From: Pectinophora gossypiella
Lineage: Eukaryota > Arthropoda > Insecta > Lepidoptera > Gelechiidae
Length of the DNA: 64,000 nt
Direction: 5' to 3'
Assembly: GCF_024362695.1 (NCBI RefSeq)
Contig: NC_065417.1
Location: forward strand, 13,323,001 to 13,387,000
The position numbers and the translations under genes were made by a program. Every line of letters begins with the position of its first letter. Position 1 is the stretch's first letter. Below are positions 30,057 through 39,656 of the stretch, in pieces. The notes under the pieces are model-generated. The model was not told the origin of the DNA. It was given only the letters and a program-made list of their open reading frames with translations, and ran no database searches.

Positions 30057-30507
30057 CTTCTATCGTGTGGGTTGTGAGGAGTACCAACCTCATCAACCCT
30101 GGTGTCAGGGTTACTATTGAGCCGCTAAAGGCCCCTGACATGGTTCATGTAAGGACTACTTACTTACATCAGTAAGCAGTGACCGGGAGCAACGGCTTAA
30201 CATGCCTTCCGATGCACGAATCATCTTACTTTCGGTCAATTAGGTGATCAGCCTGTAATGTCCTAATCAAACTAGGGACCACAAAGTAATTTTTTGTGAT
30301 ATGTTCCCACCGGGAATCGAACCCGAGACCTCCGGATTCTGAGCCCAACGCTCAACCACTGGACCACGGAGATCGTTGTTTACTGATGTAAGTACGTAGT
30401 CGTTACATGAGTCATGTCAGCCTATGGCGGCTCAGTAATAACCCTGACACCAGGGTTGATGGGGTTGGTAATCCACCTCACAATCCACACGATAGAAGAA
30501 GAAGAAG
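30057..30507. mobile_element. SINE-2 inverted pair
   Basis: A near-complete minus-strand SINE-2 (30057-30375) is followed directly by a plus-strand SINE-2 3' half (30376-30507). The outer 120 bases are complementary and would form a long stem around the head. No clear TSD encloses the pair, so two insertions or a template switch are both possible. Confidence 0.75.
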
Positions 30508-30729
30508 TACAATTATACTGATTATATATCAATATAGATAACATTTTACAATATTTTAATAGCTTCAATGCGCGGTACGAATTAGCTCTGTCAAAGTACG
30601 GAAGCTAGTGTTGTAACGTTTATTAGCGTAGTGATGTATCAGTCGAGAATAGGCTGATCCGATTATTTTCTGTCTAACAATACATAAAACCACTCAATTC
30701 GATTTCATGAGTTCGAATTGTGTTTGAAT

Positions 30730-31305
30730 CTTATATAATTTGTATCACGTGCTCAATGGCAATAGCCTAGCCCCCCATTACATGGGATTTAAACATAGCT
30801 AACGAGAAGGGGGTATGGTATACTATACCATACCTCGGACATTCATACAAACAAACCTCGTTTTACACAGACACTGCACATTGACATTATGGCACATGCG
30901 CATCTGTCTGCCGAATACATCCCGCTTAGGGATGGTACTGACAAGTATCGGCGTCCGAAGGACGTAATATACGATCCCGACAACCCGATTACTCTAGCCA
31001 TAGAGGCAGCCAATCAGCTCGCGACACCAAACACTTCAGAACCCCGATACCGACCCACCGGCGTGGTCGACGATTTCCCTCATTCAGCGCTTATCGATAT
31101 CGACCCACTAGAGTCGATTAATCCTTTCAATTATTCTTCCTCTCAGAAGCCTCAGACGACGCCCTGAGCCGAGGTTCGCGCCCAACTGGCCACCCTCAGG
31201 CCGGTTGTCTTAAACGTTGTACCGGGTGAGAGTATTCAGCGCTCCCCATTTGTCCGGCCAAGTAGTTAATGCCATCTGCGGCAAATCTACAATAAGTAAC
31301 GTAAA
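30730..31305 (+). mobile_element. LINE-g, longest copy
   Basis: This is the most complete member in the window. It has an upstream block (attacatgggatttaaacat, ctcgttttacacagacactg), an open frame to 31167, a UTR with gttgtaccgggtgagagta, and the agtaacgt end with A residues. Poly(A) and TSDs of shorter copies show it is a non-LTR retroposon. Its clade is not known to me, and no RT domain is present here. Confidence 0.7.
30889..31167 (+). CDS. LINE-g C-terminal ORF, 92 codons, unassigned
   Basis: The frame is open from about 30799, with the first ATG at 30889. The peptide has DGTDKYRRPKDVIYDPDNP, then ITLAIEAANQLATPNTSE, and ends with DDFPHSALIDIDPLESINPF and SSQKPQTTP. The ending is conserved in the 53.7-kb copy (PQSALIAFDPLGSINSF, SSQTTP), and the upstream part in the 41.9-kb copy, so it is the true end of the element's protein. 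I do not recognise a domain. It is a 5'-truncated piece and probably not expressed alone. Confidence 0.45.
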   Translation: MAHAHLSAEYIPLRDGTDKYRRPKDVIYDPDNPITLAIEAANQLATPNTSEPRYRPTGVVDDFPHSALIDIDPLESINPFNYSSSQKPQTTP

Positions 31306-31814
31306 AAAAAATGCACATCTGTGTGTTCTATAGGTACGTAGTATTATTCCTTATTCTATGAGTATACACCACTTAATACACTTTCGAGCAAAAATAACAC
31401 GCGAGGGGTTGATATCTAAATTTCAGTAATGCAGTGAACGTGTTAACCTTAGTTGCGTCCTCCATGGGCAAAATTTGCATAAACGAAAAAAAGAAGTCCC
31501 GAGATTACGACACGAATTCACAATTAAATATAAACATTCCAATTAACGTCTTGTTTTTGTTAATTTAAATTAGGTTTTATCTTTTACGTTATTTATAAGC
31601 CACTTCGAAAGATATAGCTGTTTTAAAATAATTACATATTTAACATAATATATAAGGCTTGTATGCTGGCTGGTAACAAAAAATAACATATCAGCGTTCA
31701 GCTGTTTATTTAAGAAAGTTTAAGAAATTGCAGGCTTATCACCCGATTGTCCAAAAGTAAGAAGCCCTTATCACCATAAGGTTCATCATATCCATCTTTG
31801 GAATTCGTATCAAC
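31306..31814. other. No feature recognised
   Basis: AT-rich; nothing matched. Confidence 0.4.
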
Positions 31815-31955
31815 AGTGGCTGCAAGTTGTCTTTGATTACTTGTGGCTCTGCCCACCCCATTAGGGATTACGGGCGTGAGTTTATGTATGTATGTATGTA
31901 AGAAGCCACGTTATGCCGTTGGTCCCGGTTACTATTTATTGATGTATGTAGTAGT
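31815..31955 (+). mobile_element. Retroposon tail with (TATG)n plus a SINE core fragment
   Basis: The first part (gtggctgcaagttgtctttg, cccattagggattacgggcg, then tatg repeats) recurs at 45.99 and 46.21 kb. The second (gaagccacgttatgccgttg, gtcccggttac) is the central block of SINE-2/3. Confidence 0.5.
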
Positions 31956-32079
31956 TATATCGGCCATTTGTTATATGAAACTACATAGTTTAAAGTTTTG
32001 TAAAGGATTATTTACGTTTGTTTGTAACAGAAAATACTTTTGTACGGGAATGTATACTTTATCAATAATTTAAAGAAAA

Positions 32080-32460
32080 TACATAATTCAACCGGAGGGG
32101 GTATGGAGCAAACTCCACCACGCTGCTCCACTGCGGGTTGGTGGAGGTGCTTTTACGGCTAATAGCCGGGACCAACGGCTTAACGTGCCCTTCGAAGCAC
32201 AGAATCATCTTACTTTTTCGAACAATTAGGTGATTCAAGCTTGAAAAGTCCTTACCAAACAAAGGACAGTTTCACAAAGTGATGTCGACAATGTCCCCAT
32301 TGGAAATCGAACCCGGACCTCCAGATCGTGAGCCTAACGCTTTAACCACTAGACCACGGAGGCTGCTACCCCCTCCGGTTGATTGAGGGGAGGCCTGTGC
32401 CCAGCAGTGGGACGTATACAGGCTGTTTATGTGTGTGTGTGTGTGTGTATGTACATAATT
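32080..32460. mobile_element. SINE-3 with inverted 5' part and 9-bp TSD
   Basis: Perfect tacataatt copies at 32080-32088 and 32452-32460 enclose one insertion. Inside, 32089-32366 is the 5' two-thirds of SINE-3 in minus orientation (head, B box, central block), and 32367-32451 is the plus-strand 3' end (cccctccggttgattgaggg, cccagcagtgggacg, (gt)n tail). The two parts overlap by only about 15 bases. This is the structure expected from twin priming by a LINE machinery. Each tRNA-like box is intact. Confidence 0.85.
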
Positions 32461-33003
32461 ATTTTACCTCTTGTGGCACAAATGAAAAGAAGCCTCAGAA
32501 ATAATGATAAATGAGAAAAGACTTACTTATTTACGTTTTACACTGAATCCGTTATACGTACGCCATGTAGGTAACGGACAGGAACTAGACAGGGGTTCCT
32601 ACACCCTTAACAAAATCGCATAAAAGATTATTTATCAAAAAGGAGCTTACGAAGTTTCCACTATAAGGCGACGAAACACCTAGTTGTCCTATTCACCTAT
32701 TAATCAAAAGCAACAGGCATTAAATTGTCCGTCAACTGAGAACTATTTGATATAGTCGGGTAACTTTTGGCACATTTGGGCCGCAACAAATGAGCATGGG
32801 CCGATGAATAACTTAACGCCTATTAGACGCCTAAATCACGAAGACACCCATGAAATCGGTGTGACTCGATGTTAATTAATTCATACATAGACAACTCTCG
32901 CCCGTGATCGCTAATGGGTTGAGCAGGGCCAAGTATAAGGCAATCAGGAGATGAATGAGTGAGTTACATCGTAGTGTGACGGGTTCGAATCCCGGCTAGG
33001 GCT
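32461..33003. other. No feature recognised
   Basis: AT-rich; nothing matched. Confidence 0.4.
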
Positions 33004-33341
33004 CTGACCTATTACACATAAACAGCCTATATACGTCCCACTGCTGGGCACAGGCCTCCCCTCAATCGACCGGAGGGGTTAAAGGGGAGCATACTCCACC
33101 ACGCTGCTCCAGTGTTTTTACGGCTAATAGCCGGGACCAACGGCTTAACGTGCCCTCCGAAGCACGGAATCATCTTACTTTTTCGGACAATCAGGTGATT
33201 CAAGCCTGGAAAGTCCTTACCAAACAAAGGACAGTCTCACAAAGTGATTTCGACAATGTCCCCATCGGGAATCGAACCCGGACCTCCAGATCGTGAGCCT
33301 AGCGCTCTAACCACTAGGCCACGGAGGCTGTTACTGACCTA
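33004..33341 (-). mobile_element. SINE-3, full-length, 8-bp TSD
   Basis: The element is 33012-33333, flanked by ctgaccta (33004-33011 and 33334-33341). On the minus strand the head reads gtggcctagtggttagagcg, the B box gttcgattcccgatgg, then the central block, with a short tail deletion (the ggtggagg part is missing) and the cccagcagtgggacgtatat end. Confidence 0.8.
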
Positions 33342-33399
33342 ACGTATCAATTTTAATTTATCGTAGATACTTGATATGACGTGTTTCCAGGATTTGTGT

Positions 33400-33465
33400 C
33401 CGGTTAACGGCAATAGGTTCGCCCCCCATTACATGGGGCTTAAATACACATAGCTGGCGCGGAGG
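33400..33465 (-). mobile_element. LINE-g upstream fragment
   Basis: Contains gcaataggttcgccccccat and tacatggggcttaaatac, matching the block before the LINE-g ORF at 30.77 kb. Confidence 0.45.
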
Positions 33466-33480
33466 AAAGTCACTACATAG

Positions 33481-33727
33481 TATAAAACAAAGTCGCTTTT
33501 CTGACCCTATATCCCTATGTACGCTTAAATCTTTAAAACTACGCAACGGATTTCGATGTGGTTTTTTTAAATAGATAGAGTGATTCAAGAGGAAGGTTTA
33601 TATGTATAATAACATCCATTAAATAGTGGAGAAATACTGATATTTTTGAGGATTTAATGTGATGACGTAAATAATTTCATTTTTTCCTCAGCATTGCACC
33701 CGAGCGAAGCCGGGGCGGGTCGCTAAT
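33481..33727 (+). mobile_element. Helitron-like non-autonomous element
   Basis: The right end is a GC-rich hairpin (cacccgagcgaagccggggc, stem ACCCG/CGGGT) followed by CTAAT at 33723-33727, which fits the Helitron 3' rule CTRRT. The body words aaaactacgcaacggatttc and gagtgattcaagaggaaggt are common in insect genomes. The 5' TC end is not certain. Confidence 0.5.
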
Positions 33728-33732
33728 GTACT

Positions 33733-33790
33733 ATACACCTCTGCCTACCCCTTCGAAGATACAGGCGTGATGCTATGTTATATGTCTACA
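33733..33790 (+). mobile_element. Short LINE-type tail
   Basis: The words cctctgcctaccccttcgaa and aggcgtgatgctatgttata match tails at 21.12, 46.68 and 57.6 kb. Confidence 0.45.
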
Positions 33791-34184
33791 CTAAAAACTA
33801 AAATGTATAAATAAAACCATTCAACAATTATAATCAATAAGTTCATACGTGTGAACAACCGCGAATTAGTAACACGATGCGATTTTACACTTTTGTAATC
33901 GATTATCACTTTACTAGTAATCGATTTGGTACGGTATGTAAATCGTTTCATAATCGTTTTACAAGTGATTTAAAAATAGCGACTTAGTAGGTAGACGAAT
34001 GGGTGTTATACAATGGGCGTTAGAGACATCGTAACGAAAACTTCGGGAGATGATTCAGACAATGATTCTGAGTTGATATCAAGTGGAATTTCCTTTTTAA
34101 TTGTGACTATACTTAGTAACAATACTTGTAATTGTGTTTTTTGCTGAACTTTAAGGACTTGTGTTGTAGTTTGCAATTAACACA
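33791..34184. other. No feature recognised
   Basis: AT-rich; nothing matched. Confidence 0.4.
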
Positions 34185-34452
34185 CATCATCACCAGCCCA
34201 TTAACGTCCCCACTGCTGGGGCACGGGCCTTCCCTATGGATGGATAGGGAGATCGGGCCTTAGTCCACCACGCGGGCCCTGTGCGGATTGGTGGTTATTA
34301 ACGACTGCTAATGTAGCCGGGACCAACGGCTTAACGTGCCTTCCGAAGCACGGAGGAGCTCGAGATGAAAACTTTTTTTTTTTGTGGTCGCCCATCCTAT
34401 GACCGGCCTTTGCGAAAGTTGCTTGACTACAACAATCGCAGACCGAGCGCGA
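34185..34452 (-). mobile_element. SINE-1, head-truncated
   Basis: On the minus strand it begins at gcgctcggtctgcgattgtt, so the tRNA-type A box is lost while the 5S-like boxes remain. The central block and the ccccagcagtggggac tail are intact. Confidence 0.75.
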
Positions 34453-34477
34453 CTATATTCCTAAAAAAAAAATGGGG

Positions 34478-34860
34478 TAGTCAGAGGTACATCCATCGCA
34501 AGATGAACTAAGCACCCACACCTCACTGAGCTTTCTGTTAGATCAACGTGATAGGCGAAGAGGTGCATCGCCTTCTATAATGTGCCAACTGTGTTAATGA
34601 AATTTGAACTTCAGATAAATTAACAACTCATTGGTGTAAGCCCAGTACCGGAGCTTCGCGGGATCCAACAGACGGAAAATTAAGGAGCGACTGAAAAACA
34701 GCGTCTGTTTCTTCGGAAATAGACACAATGCTGAGTTCGTGTCCTATTTACTGCTGTGCCACATTATGTACTGAGTTTTAAAAATTGTTTTATGATATTT
34801 TGTTGGTTTTACTCTGTTTGTAACACTTCGTATGTAATGTGTCACAATTTGTTGAATAAA

Positions 34861-34896
<36 letters not shown>

Positions 34897-34945
34897 GCTC
34901 GAACCAGCGCTCCCAATTTGCGAAGCGAGCCAGTGACACACGGGA
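34478..34945 (-). mobile_element. SINE-5 split by a LINE 3'-end insertion
   Basis: The outer parts are SINE-5 tail (gatgaactaagcacccacac, atcaacgtgataggcgaag) and a tRNA-like head (minus-strand agcgctggttcgagctccg). Between them, 34656-34892 is a retroposon 3' end with AATAAA and a (ct)n tail, flanked by cggagct at 34649-34655 and 34893-34899. Confidence 0.6.
34656..34892 (+). mobile_element. LINE 3' end with (CT)n tail, 7-bp TSD
   Basis: The insert has ggaaatagacacaatgctga, a 3' UTR with ttgttgaataaacattc and about 15 ct units. The duplication cggagct on both sides supports a retroposed 5'-truncated copy. No coding region is retained that I can assign. Confidence 0.6.
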
Positions 34946-34980
34946 CCAAAGTGTATTTTATGCACATCTAATTATCTTAC

Positions 34981-35262
34981 CTTTTCAGTGTTTTGAAGTC
35001 AGAGAAATTGAAGAGCAACAGGTCAGCATGGTATGGGCATATAATGAGGGATGAAAGGCATATAACGAGGAAAGTTATGAGTATGAACGGGATGGATAAT
35101 GGTAGGGGACGACCAAAGAAAGTGTGGATGGATTGTGTAAAGAAGGATATGTGTGTGAAAGGTGTGAGTACCGAGATGAAGGCTGACAGAAATGAATGGA
35201 AGAGAAATGGGCAGGGTATGATGATGAATGTTTTGAAGTCTAAAGTAACTCCAAAATAACTA
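34981..35262 (+). mobile_element. LINE-e C-terminal remnant
   Basis: The open frame 34993-35259 reads KLKSNRSAWYGHIMRDERHI, then GRGRPKKVWMDCVKKDMCVK and GVSTEMKADRNEWKRN, the standard C-terminal layout of insect LINE endonuclease-reverse transcriptases (WYGHIMR and GRGRPKK-W). It is 5'-truncated, and its 3' end is where FB-1 copy 3 inserted. Confidence 0.75.
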
Positions 35263-35484
35263 AAACACATAATAACGGGTTTTTACCGCGTTCAAATCAG
35301 GGACCCACCCACCTACCTACCTATCTACCTACTCCACTCCAATCTCATCAGTCATCCCGTGATCACGGCACTTGCAACAGTGTCGAAATATCGGGAGTCT
35401 CATATCCCTGATTTAAACGCGGTAAGAACCCGTTATTATGTGTTTTAATTATGATAACCGCGTAAACCTAAAACTCCAAAATAA
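35247..35484 (+). mobile_element. FB-1 fold-back element, copy 3, 13-bp TSD
   Basis: The element is 35260-35471, flanked by perfect aactccaaaataa (35247-35259 and 35472-35484). The arms are ctaaaacacataataacggg at the left and taagaacccgttattatgtg near the right. The inner sequence has gtgtcgaaatatcgggagtc, and the end is accgcgtaaacctaaa. It lies on the last codon of the LINE-e remnant. Confidence 0.8.
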
Positions 35485-35699
35485 ACACAATCGCTTATGA
35501 ACATTACCTTTTTGGTGCTGAATAAATACTGCGTATAAAATACCGGTACAAAACCAATTAATTCTCTTTATAGCATTCATCGGCTCCTAATTGGAGTCTC
35601 AGATGACCGCTCAATTATTGATCATTAAATTGGTACAAGACATTCGTTTACAAGCAAGTGTTCTTGAAATGTCAATCCAGAGGAGCCAATATTGCTATA

Positions 35700-35835
35700 T
35701 GACAAATTGAAATTCAAATTCAAAAATAGGTAACATAGTTACACTTTGAATCGTCATTGTACTGTATTCATGTGTTAATGTCTCATTGTTTAAATGTAGT
35801 TCTGTGCAATAAAGTATATTTGATTTGATTTGTTG
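35700..35835 (+). mobile_element. LINE-h end (minus) next to a CR1-type LINE tail (plus)
   Basis: The first 55 bases (aattcaaattcaaaaatagg, taacatagttacac) are the LINE-h terminus in minus orientation. The rest (gtactgtattcatgtgttaa, gcaataaagtatatttgatt) is a CR1-type tail with a ttgat repeat. Confidence 0.5.
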
Positions 35836-35861
35836 ATATTGCACGTCGTTATTTTTTTTCT

Positions 35862-35945
35862 TTAGTAGATTTGACTCGAATGGCATTAACTACTTGGTCG
35901 GAGAAATGGATACCTCTGAGCGTGTTCACTAGGTACAAAATTGTG
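35862..35945 (-). mobile_element. LINE-g tail fragment, diverged
   Basis: A T-run precedes tagtagatttgactcgaatg and gcattaactacttggtcgga, a diverged complement of the LINE-g 3' end. Confidence 0.5.
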
Positions 35946-35989
35946 CTTAAAACGTTGACGATTTTATCACACACTTTATTCAGTCACTA

Positions 35990-36050
35990 GCTTTTGCCCG
36001 CGACTCCGTCCGCGTGGCGTGTTATAAAAGAAAGATCTTTGTGTGTGTAG
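35990..36050 (-). mobile_element. Helitron-like 3' terminus
   Basis: The minus strand ends cggagtcgcgggcaaaag followed by CTAGT, with GC-rich pairing just before it. This fits a Helitron 3' end. How far the element extends into the next kilobase is not visible. Confidence 0.4.
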
Positions 36051-37424
36051 GAGAAAGGTTAAAAATGCTTAATTTTATTATTTTTAAATGAGGTTACAGT
36101 ATAAGTAGCTCAGTTAAATAATGAATTGTTATTTTACTGATTGCATTTTTGGCATCAGTATCGATCACTAATCACCCCCTGATAGTTATTTTGAAAATAT
36201 ATATATTTAATGTACAGAATTGACCTTTCTACAGATTTATTATAAGTATAGATAGATTATAACATTATCATACTCATGTGAATGTTCTGCCTACCTCAAC
36301 AAAAAAATACAGGAGTCAATTGACGTATATATCATGTAAATTTAAGAAGAGAACCAAGTCATATCAGTCTCTTATGACAAAGGAATCCTAGTAGGGACAG
36401 GTCAACGTACTAAACCACCGGAGAAAAGAGTAATTAGCGAAAACTGCTCTTTGATGTGATGCCAAATAGGTCGCGCCCTCACTGAGGCTTTTTGACAAGA
36501 AACGTCACTGTCCAATGAGTCGAACAACAAACTTTGTTTGCTATTTCTGCCGTGAATCGTGGGCGTTTAGTCTATTTTCTGCGCCAATACTTCACTTTGT
36601 AAACAAATACTCCGTTTTTTCTTCTATTTTTATTATAAGACGAAATACTTACAAGGGCTTATGACCGATATACTGGTGAAGGGCGTGAATGAATGAACAG
36701 GCAATTTGCGTTATTGGAACCAGTGATCGTGGGCGTTTTGTTTGTAAATATTCTGTTTGTAAATAAATACGATTACGCTGGGGCTTTACGCTTGAATTTC
36801 TGAAGTTATTTTTCTTTGAATAAATTAAATTACGAAGACTTGTCTGCAGAATACATCGAATTGAGTCATTTCACATTTGTCAATGAATGAGAATCATATA
36901 AGCTAATTATGTTAGTGGAATAATTAGTAGGTAAACGGATACCTTATTTCTATACAGAGCGTTTCCATACATATACCGTATGATGTTATGTTATTTGTAA
37001 ATAATTTCCTTTATTTTCGTTTTATGCTTCTCTTTTACTAAATTAGTCTATTTCTATAAATAAATAAACAATTCTTTCTTCATTCAAGAGCAGTCAGGTA
37101 AAAAATAGGATTACTAATACTTAATCTATGCGCAAGTCCTTTCACTTAACTCGCATGCAGTGTTCAATTTCAATTACCCTGTACCTTGAAGGAAAACTGG
37201 GAGGGAGCGAGAATCAGATAGATTTGGAGATAAGTGTGAAAGAGACAGCGATGTAAACAAATCGCTTGGTGGTAAAAAAGGGCAACATATGTCGGGGACA
37301 GATGGCAGCGACCGCAACGTCACAGGTTGATTTACCTCCTCGTCATCGTCTAGGGTTTTGTGACTACCTGTCTGGAAACTAGAATTTCCAGGAGATATTA
37401 AGATATCATATTATGTCTAGGAGG
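36051..37424. other. No gene recognised; possible Helitron body
   Basis: Nearly 1.4 kb without a plausible ORF. The words gatcgtgggcgttt and tttgtaaa recur at about 36.54 and 36.73 kb. Confidence 0.35.
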
Positions 37425-37426
37425 GT

Positions 37427-37612
37427 AACAGCCTCCGGGGTATAGTGGTTAGAGCGTTAGGCTCACGTTCTGGAGGTCCGGGTTCGATTCCCGATGGGGA
37501 CATTGTCGAAATCACTTTGTGAGACTGTCCTTTGTTTAGTAAGGACATTTCAGGCTTGAATCACCTGACTGTCCAAAAAATGTAAGATGATTCCGTGCTT
37601 CGGAAGGCACGC
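37427..37612 (+). mobile_element. SINE-3, 3'-truncated
   Basis: The head is intact (ggtatagtggttagagcg, ggttcgattcccgatgggga), and the body runs into the central block (ccgtgcttcggaaggcacg), where it stops. Confidence 0.75.
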
Positions 37613-37659
37613 TAAGCGCATAATTTTGCGCTTATCACTCGGTATGGATAGTCTCCAGA

Positions 37660-37765
37660 AGATAGGAAGACCTGATAGTTGCCTGGAAACATCTGCTTTA
37701 AGCGATAAGGCCGCCGATTGCCTTAAATAAGCCTCTTTTACCTCTGTAATAGTTTCTTTGTGCAA
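37660..37765 (+). mobile_element. CR1-type LINE tail fragment
   Basis: Contains gttgcctggaaacatctgct and agcgataaggccgccgattg, then ctttgtgcaa, paralleling the CR1-type 3' UTR near 48.6 kb. Confidence 0.55.
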
Positions 37766-37840
37766 TCCACACTAATATTATATATGCGAAAGTAACTGTC
37801 TATCTGTTACACAGCGAGAAGATTGGAAATAACGAATATG
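37766..37840 (+). mobile_element. Possible Helitron 5' end
   Basis: Begins TCCACACTAATATTATATAT and continues gcgaaagtaactgtctatct, the usual opening of a widespread insect Helitron-like family with its TC start. Confidence 0.4.
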
Positions 37841-38046
37841 AATCCAATTTACAAAGCAAACTATAATTAGTTATCATTGCCGTGTGAAATAACAATTGTT
37901 ATGATGTCCGTTAAGAGTGTAGCTACAAGGAAATTACTACGAGTGAAATTAAAGACCATTTCATGTTTTACGACTGTGTAATAGAGGCTTTCTAAACATA
38001 CAGTGTGATTGGAAAACCGAATGGAAATACCAACCATAATTGTTTA

Positions 38047-39621
38047 TACACTTCTCATCAAAAAAATCGAAACACTTCCGTTTTCATTGTTTCTGTCCGA
38101 ATTTAACACAAAAAACAATTCATACTATGAAAAAACAATTCATATAACCGTTTATCTTATAAACGAAATGAATCACTGTTTTGAGACAAATGTGTGTTTA
38201 GGGTTGGAGTACATTTAGCGTTTAAAAACTAAAAATTGGCGCCTATCCTTAAACTTTTTGTTTTTTATTTCAATACTGTGACTTTGGGACGTCTGAAAAA
38301 AGGTTTTTTTTCTAAAACGTATGGATACTTCGCCCACAGAAGCCGCCCAAGTTGTGGCATTGCTGGATTCTGGCCTTAGTCAGCGTGTTGTGGCTGCAAG
38401 ACTGCATCTAAGCCTGTCATCTGTTCATAGAGTCTATAAACGTTATCGGGAGACTGGTTTGTTCACGCGCCGTTCAGGATCTGGCAGGAATCGGGTCACT
38501 TCTGAGCGAGATGATCGATTTATTGTAACAACTTCTTTAAGAAATCGACGCCTTAACGCTTTTCAACTGCAGCAGCGGCTTCGTGTCGTACGAAGGGTGG
38601 CTGTAAGTGACTCTACAATTAGAAGAAGGTTGAAGGATCGTGGACTGGTACCGCATAAGCCAGCAAATGGGCCGAAATTAACTGCAGACCATCGAAGAGC
38701 GCGCCTTAACTTTGCACGTGAGCACCTAAATTGGTCATACCTACAGTGGAGCAAAGTTCTCTTTTCTGATGAGTGTAAAATTATGCTGTATGGTAACGAC
38801 GGAAGGAACAAGGTCTACAGAAGAGACGGAGAACGCTATGCACAATGCTGTATTGAAGAAAAGGTCAGCTATGGTGGCGGTTCGTGGACGGTTTGGGAAG
38901 GAATCAGCGCCGACGGTAAGACAGAGCTTGCTTTCGTGTCTGGGCCACGTCTGCCTACACTAAACTGTCATCGGTACGTCGAAGAGTGTCTCGAGCCTCA
39001 TGTGATGCCCTATGCACATTTTATTGGCAACGGCTTCATATTCATGCATGACAATGCTAGGGCTCACACCGCGGGCGTCGTACGAGATTATCTTAACGAA
39101 GTCGATATCTCTATTATGGAATGGCCAGCAAGAAGCCCGGACATGAATCCCATTGAACATCTGTGGGATGAATTAAAGAGACGAATTCGAGCAAGAGATC
39201 CTGCCCCAGAAACACTTAGCCAGCTGCAAGATGCAATCCAAGAGGAATGGGACAATATACCACAGCATGTGATCGTGACTCTCATCCGATCGATGAAGAA
39301 CCGTATGGAAGCAGTAATTAGAGCTCGGGGAGGGAATACAAGTTATTAAATAAAAGTTTTTTAGCTTTTTTTTTCATTTACGTGTGTTGTTTTATCCATT
39401 TCCTTTATACTCCATACGGAATAAAAATGACTCATTTAACAAAATACGAAACCTATGAAAAATTCATTTAAATTTAGAACATTAACATTAAGATTTGATA
39501 AGCTCATATTACTCACTATTAAACGACATTTAACATTTATTCCTAAATGTACACATTTTTCTGATAATCCTGACAAAACGTAAACTTGCAAGGTGTTTCG
39601 ATTTTTTTGATGAGAAGTGTA
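38047..39621 (+). mobile_element. Complete Tc1-family transposon
   Basis: The element is 38049-39619 (1,571 bp) between TA dinucleotides. Its terminal inverted repeats begin CACTTCTCATCAAAAAAATC and are identical over the first 27 bases at both ends. One intact transposase gene occupies the middle. All parts needed for transposition appear present, so it may be active or recently active. Flanks are unrelated AT-rich sequence and MITE-3. Confidence 0.92.
38321..39349 (+). CDS. Tc1-like DDE transposase, 342 aa
   Basis: This cut-and-paste transposase would bind the element's inverted repeats and act in the nucleus. Residues 1-45 form a first helix-turn-helix (AARLHLSLSSVHRVYKRYRE). A GSGRN hook (53-57) links to a second helix-turn-helix (about 65-110), together the usual paired-like DNA-binding region. 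The catalytic triad is D150 (LFSDE), D244 (FMHDNARAH) and E279 (PDMNPIEHLWDEL). Thirty-four residues separate D244 from E279, the DD34E spacing of the Tc1 family. A glycine-rich stretch (YGGGSWTVWEGIS, 184-196) matches the family. The length is normal for Tc1, with no stops or frameshifts. The start is the first ATG of the frame, about 270 bp inside the left repeat. Confidence 0.95.
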   Translation: MDTSPTEAAQVVALLDSGLSQRVVAARLHLSLSSVHRVYKRYRETGLFTRRSGSGRNRVTSERDDRFIVTTSLRNRRLNAFQLQQRLRVVRRVAVSDSTIRRRLKDRGLVPHKPANGPKLTADHRRARLNFAREHLNWSYLQWSKVLFSDECKIMLYGNDGRNKVYRRDGERYAQCCIEEKVSYGGGSWTVWEGISADGKTELAFVSGPRLPTLNCHRYVEECLEPHVMPYAHFIGNGFIFMHDNARAHTAGVVRDYLNEVDISIMEWPARSPDMNPIEHLWDELKRRIRARDPAPETLSQLQDAIQEEWDNIPQHVIVTLIRSMKNRMEAVIRARGGNTSY

Positions 39622-39656
39622 TATAGCATATGACAGACACGACTAAGGGCGACAAT

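Noticed and set aside
37435..37507. tRNA gene candidate
   Set aside because: It has good A and B boxes, but continues into the SINE-3 body and matches other SINE-3 heads. No mature tRNA structure stands alone.
38563..39285. Antisense ORFs within the transposase
   Set aside because: They are shadows of the intact 342-aa frame on the plus strand.
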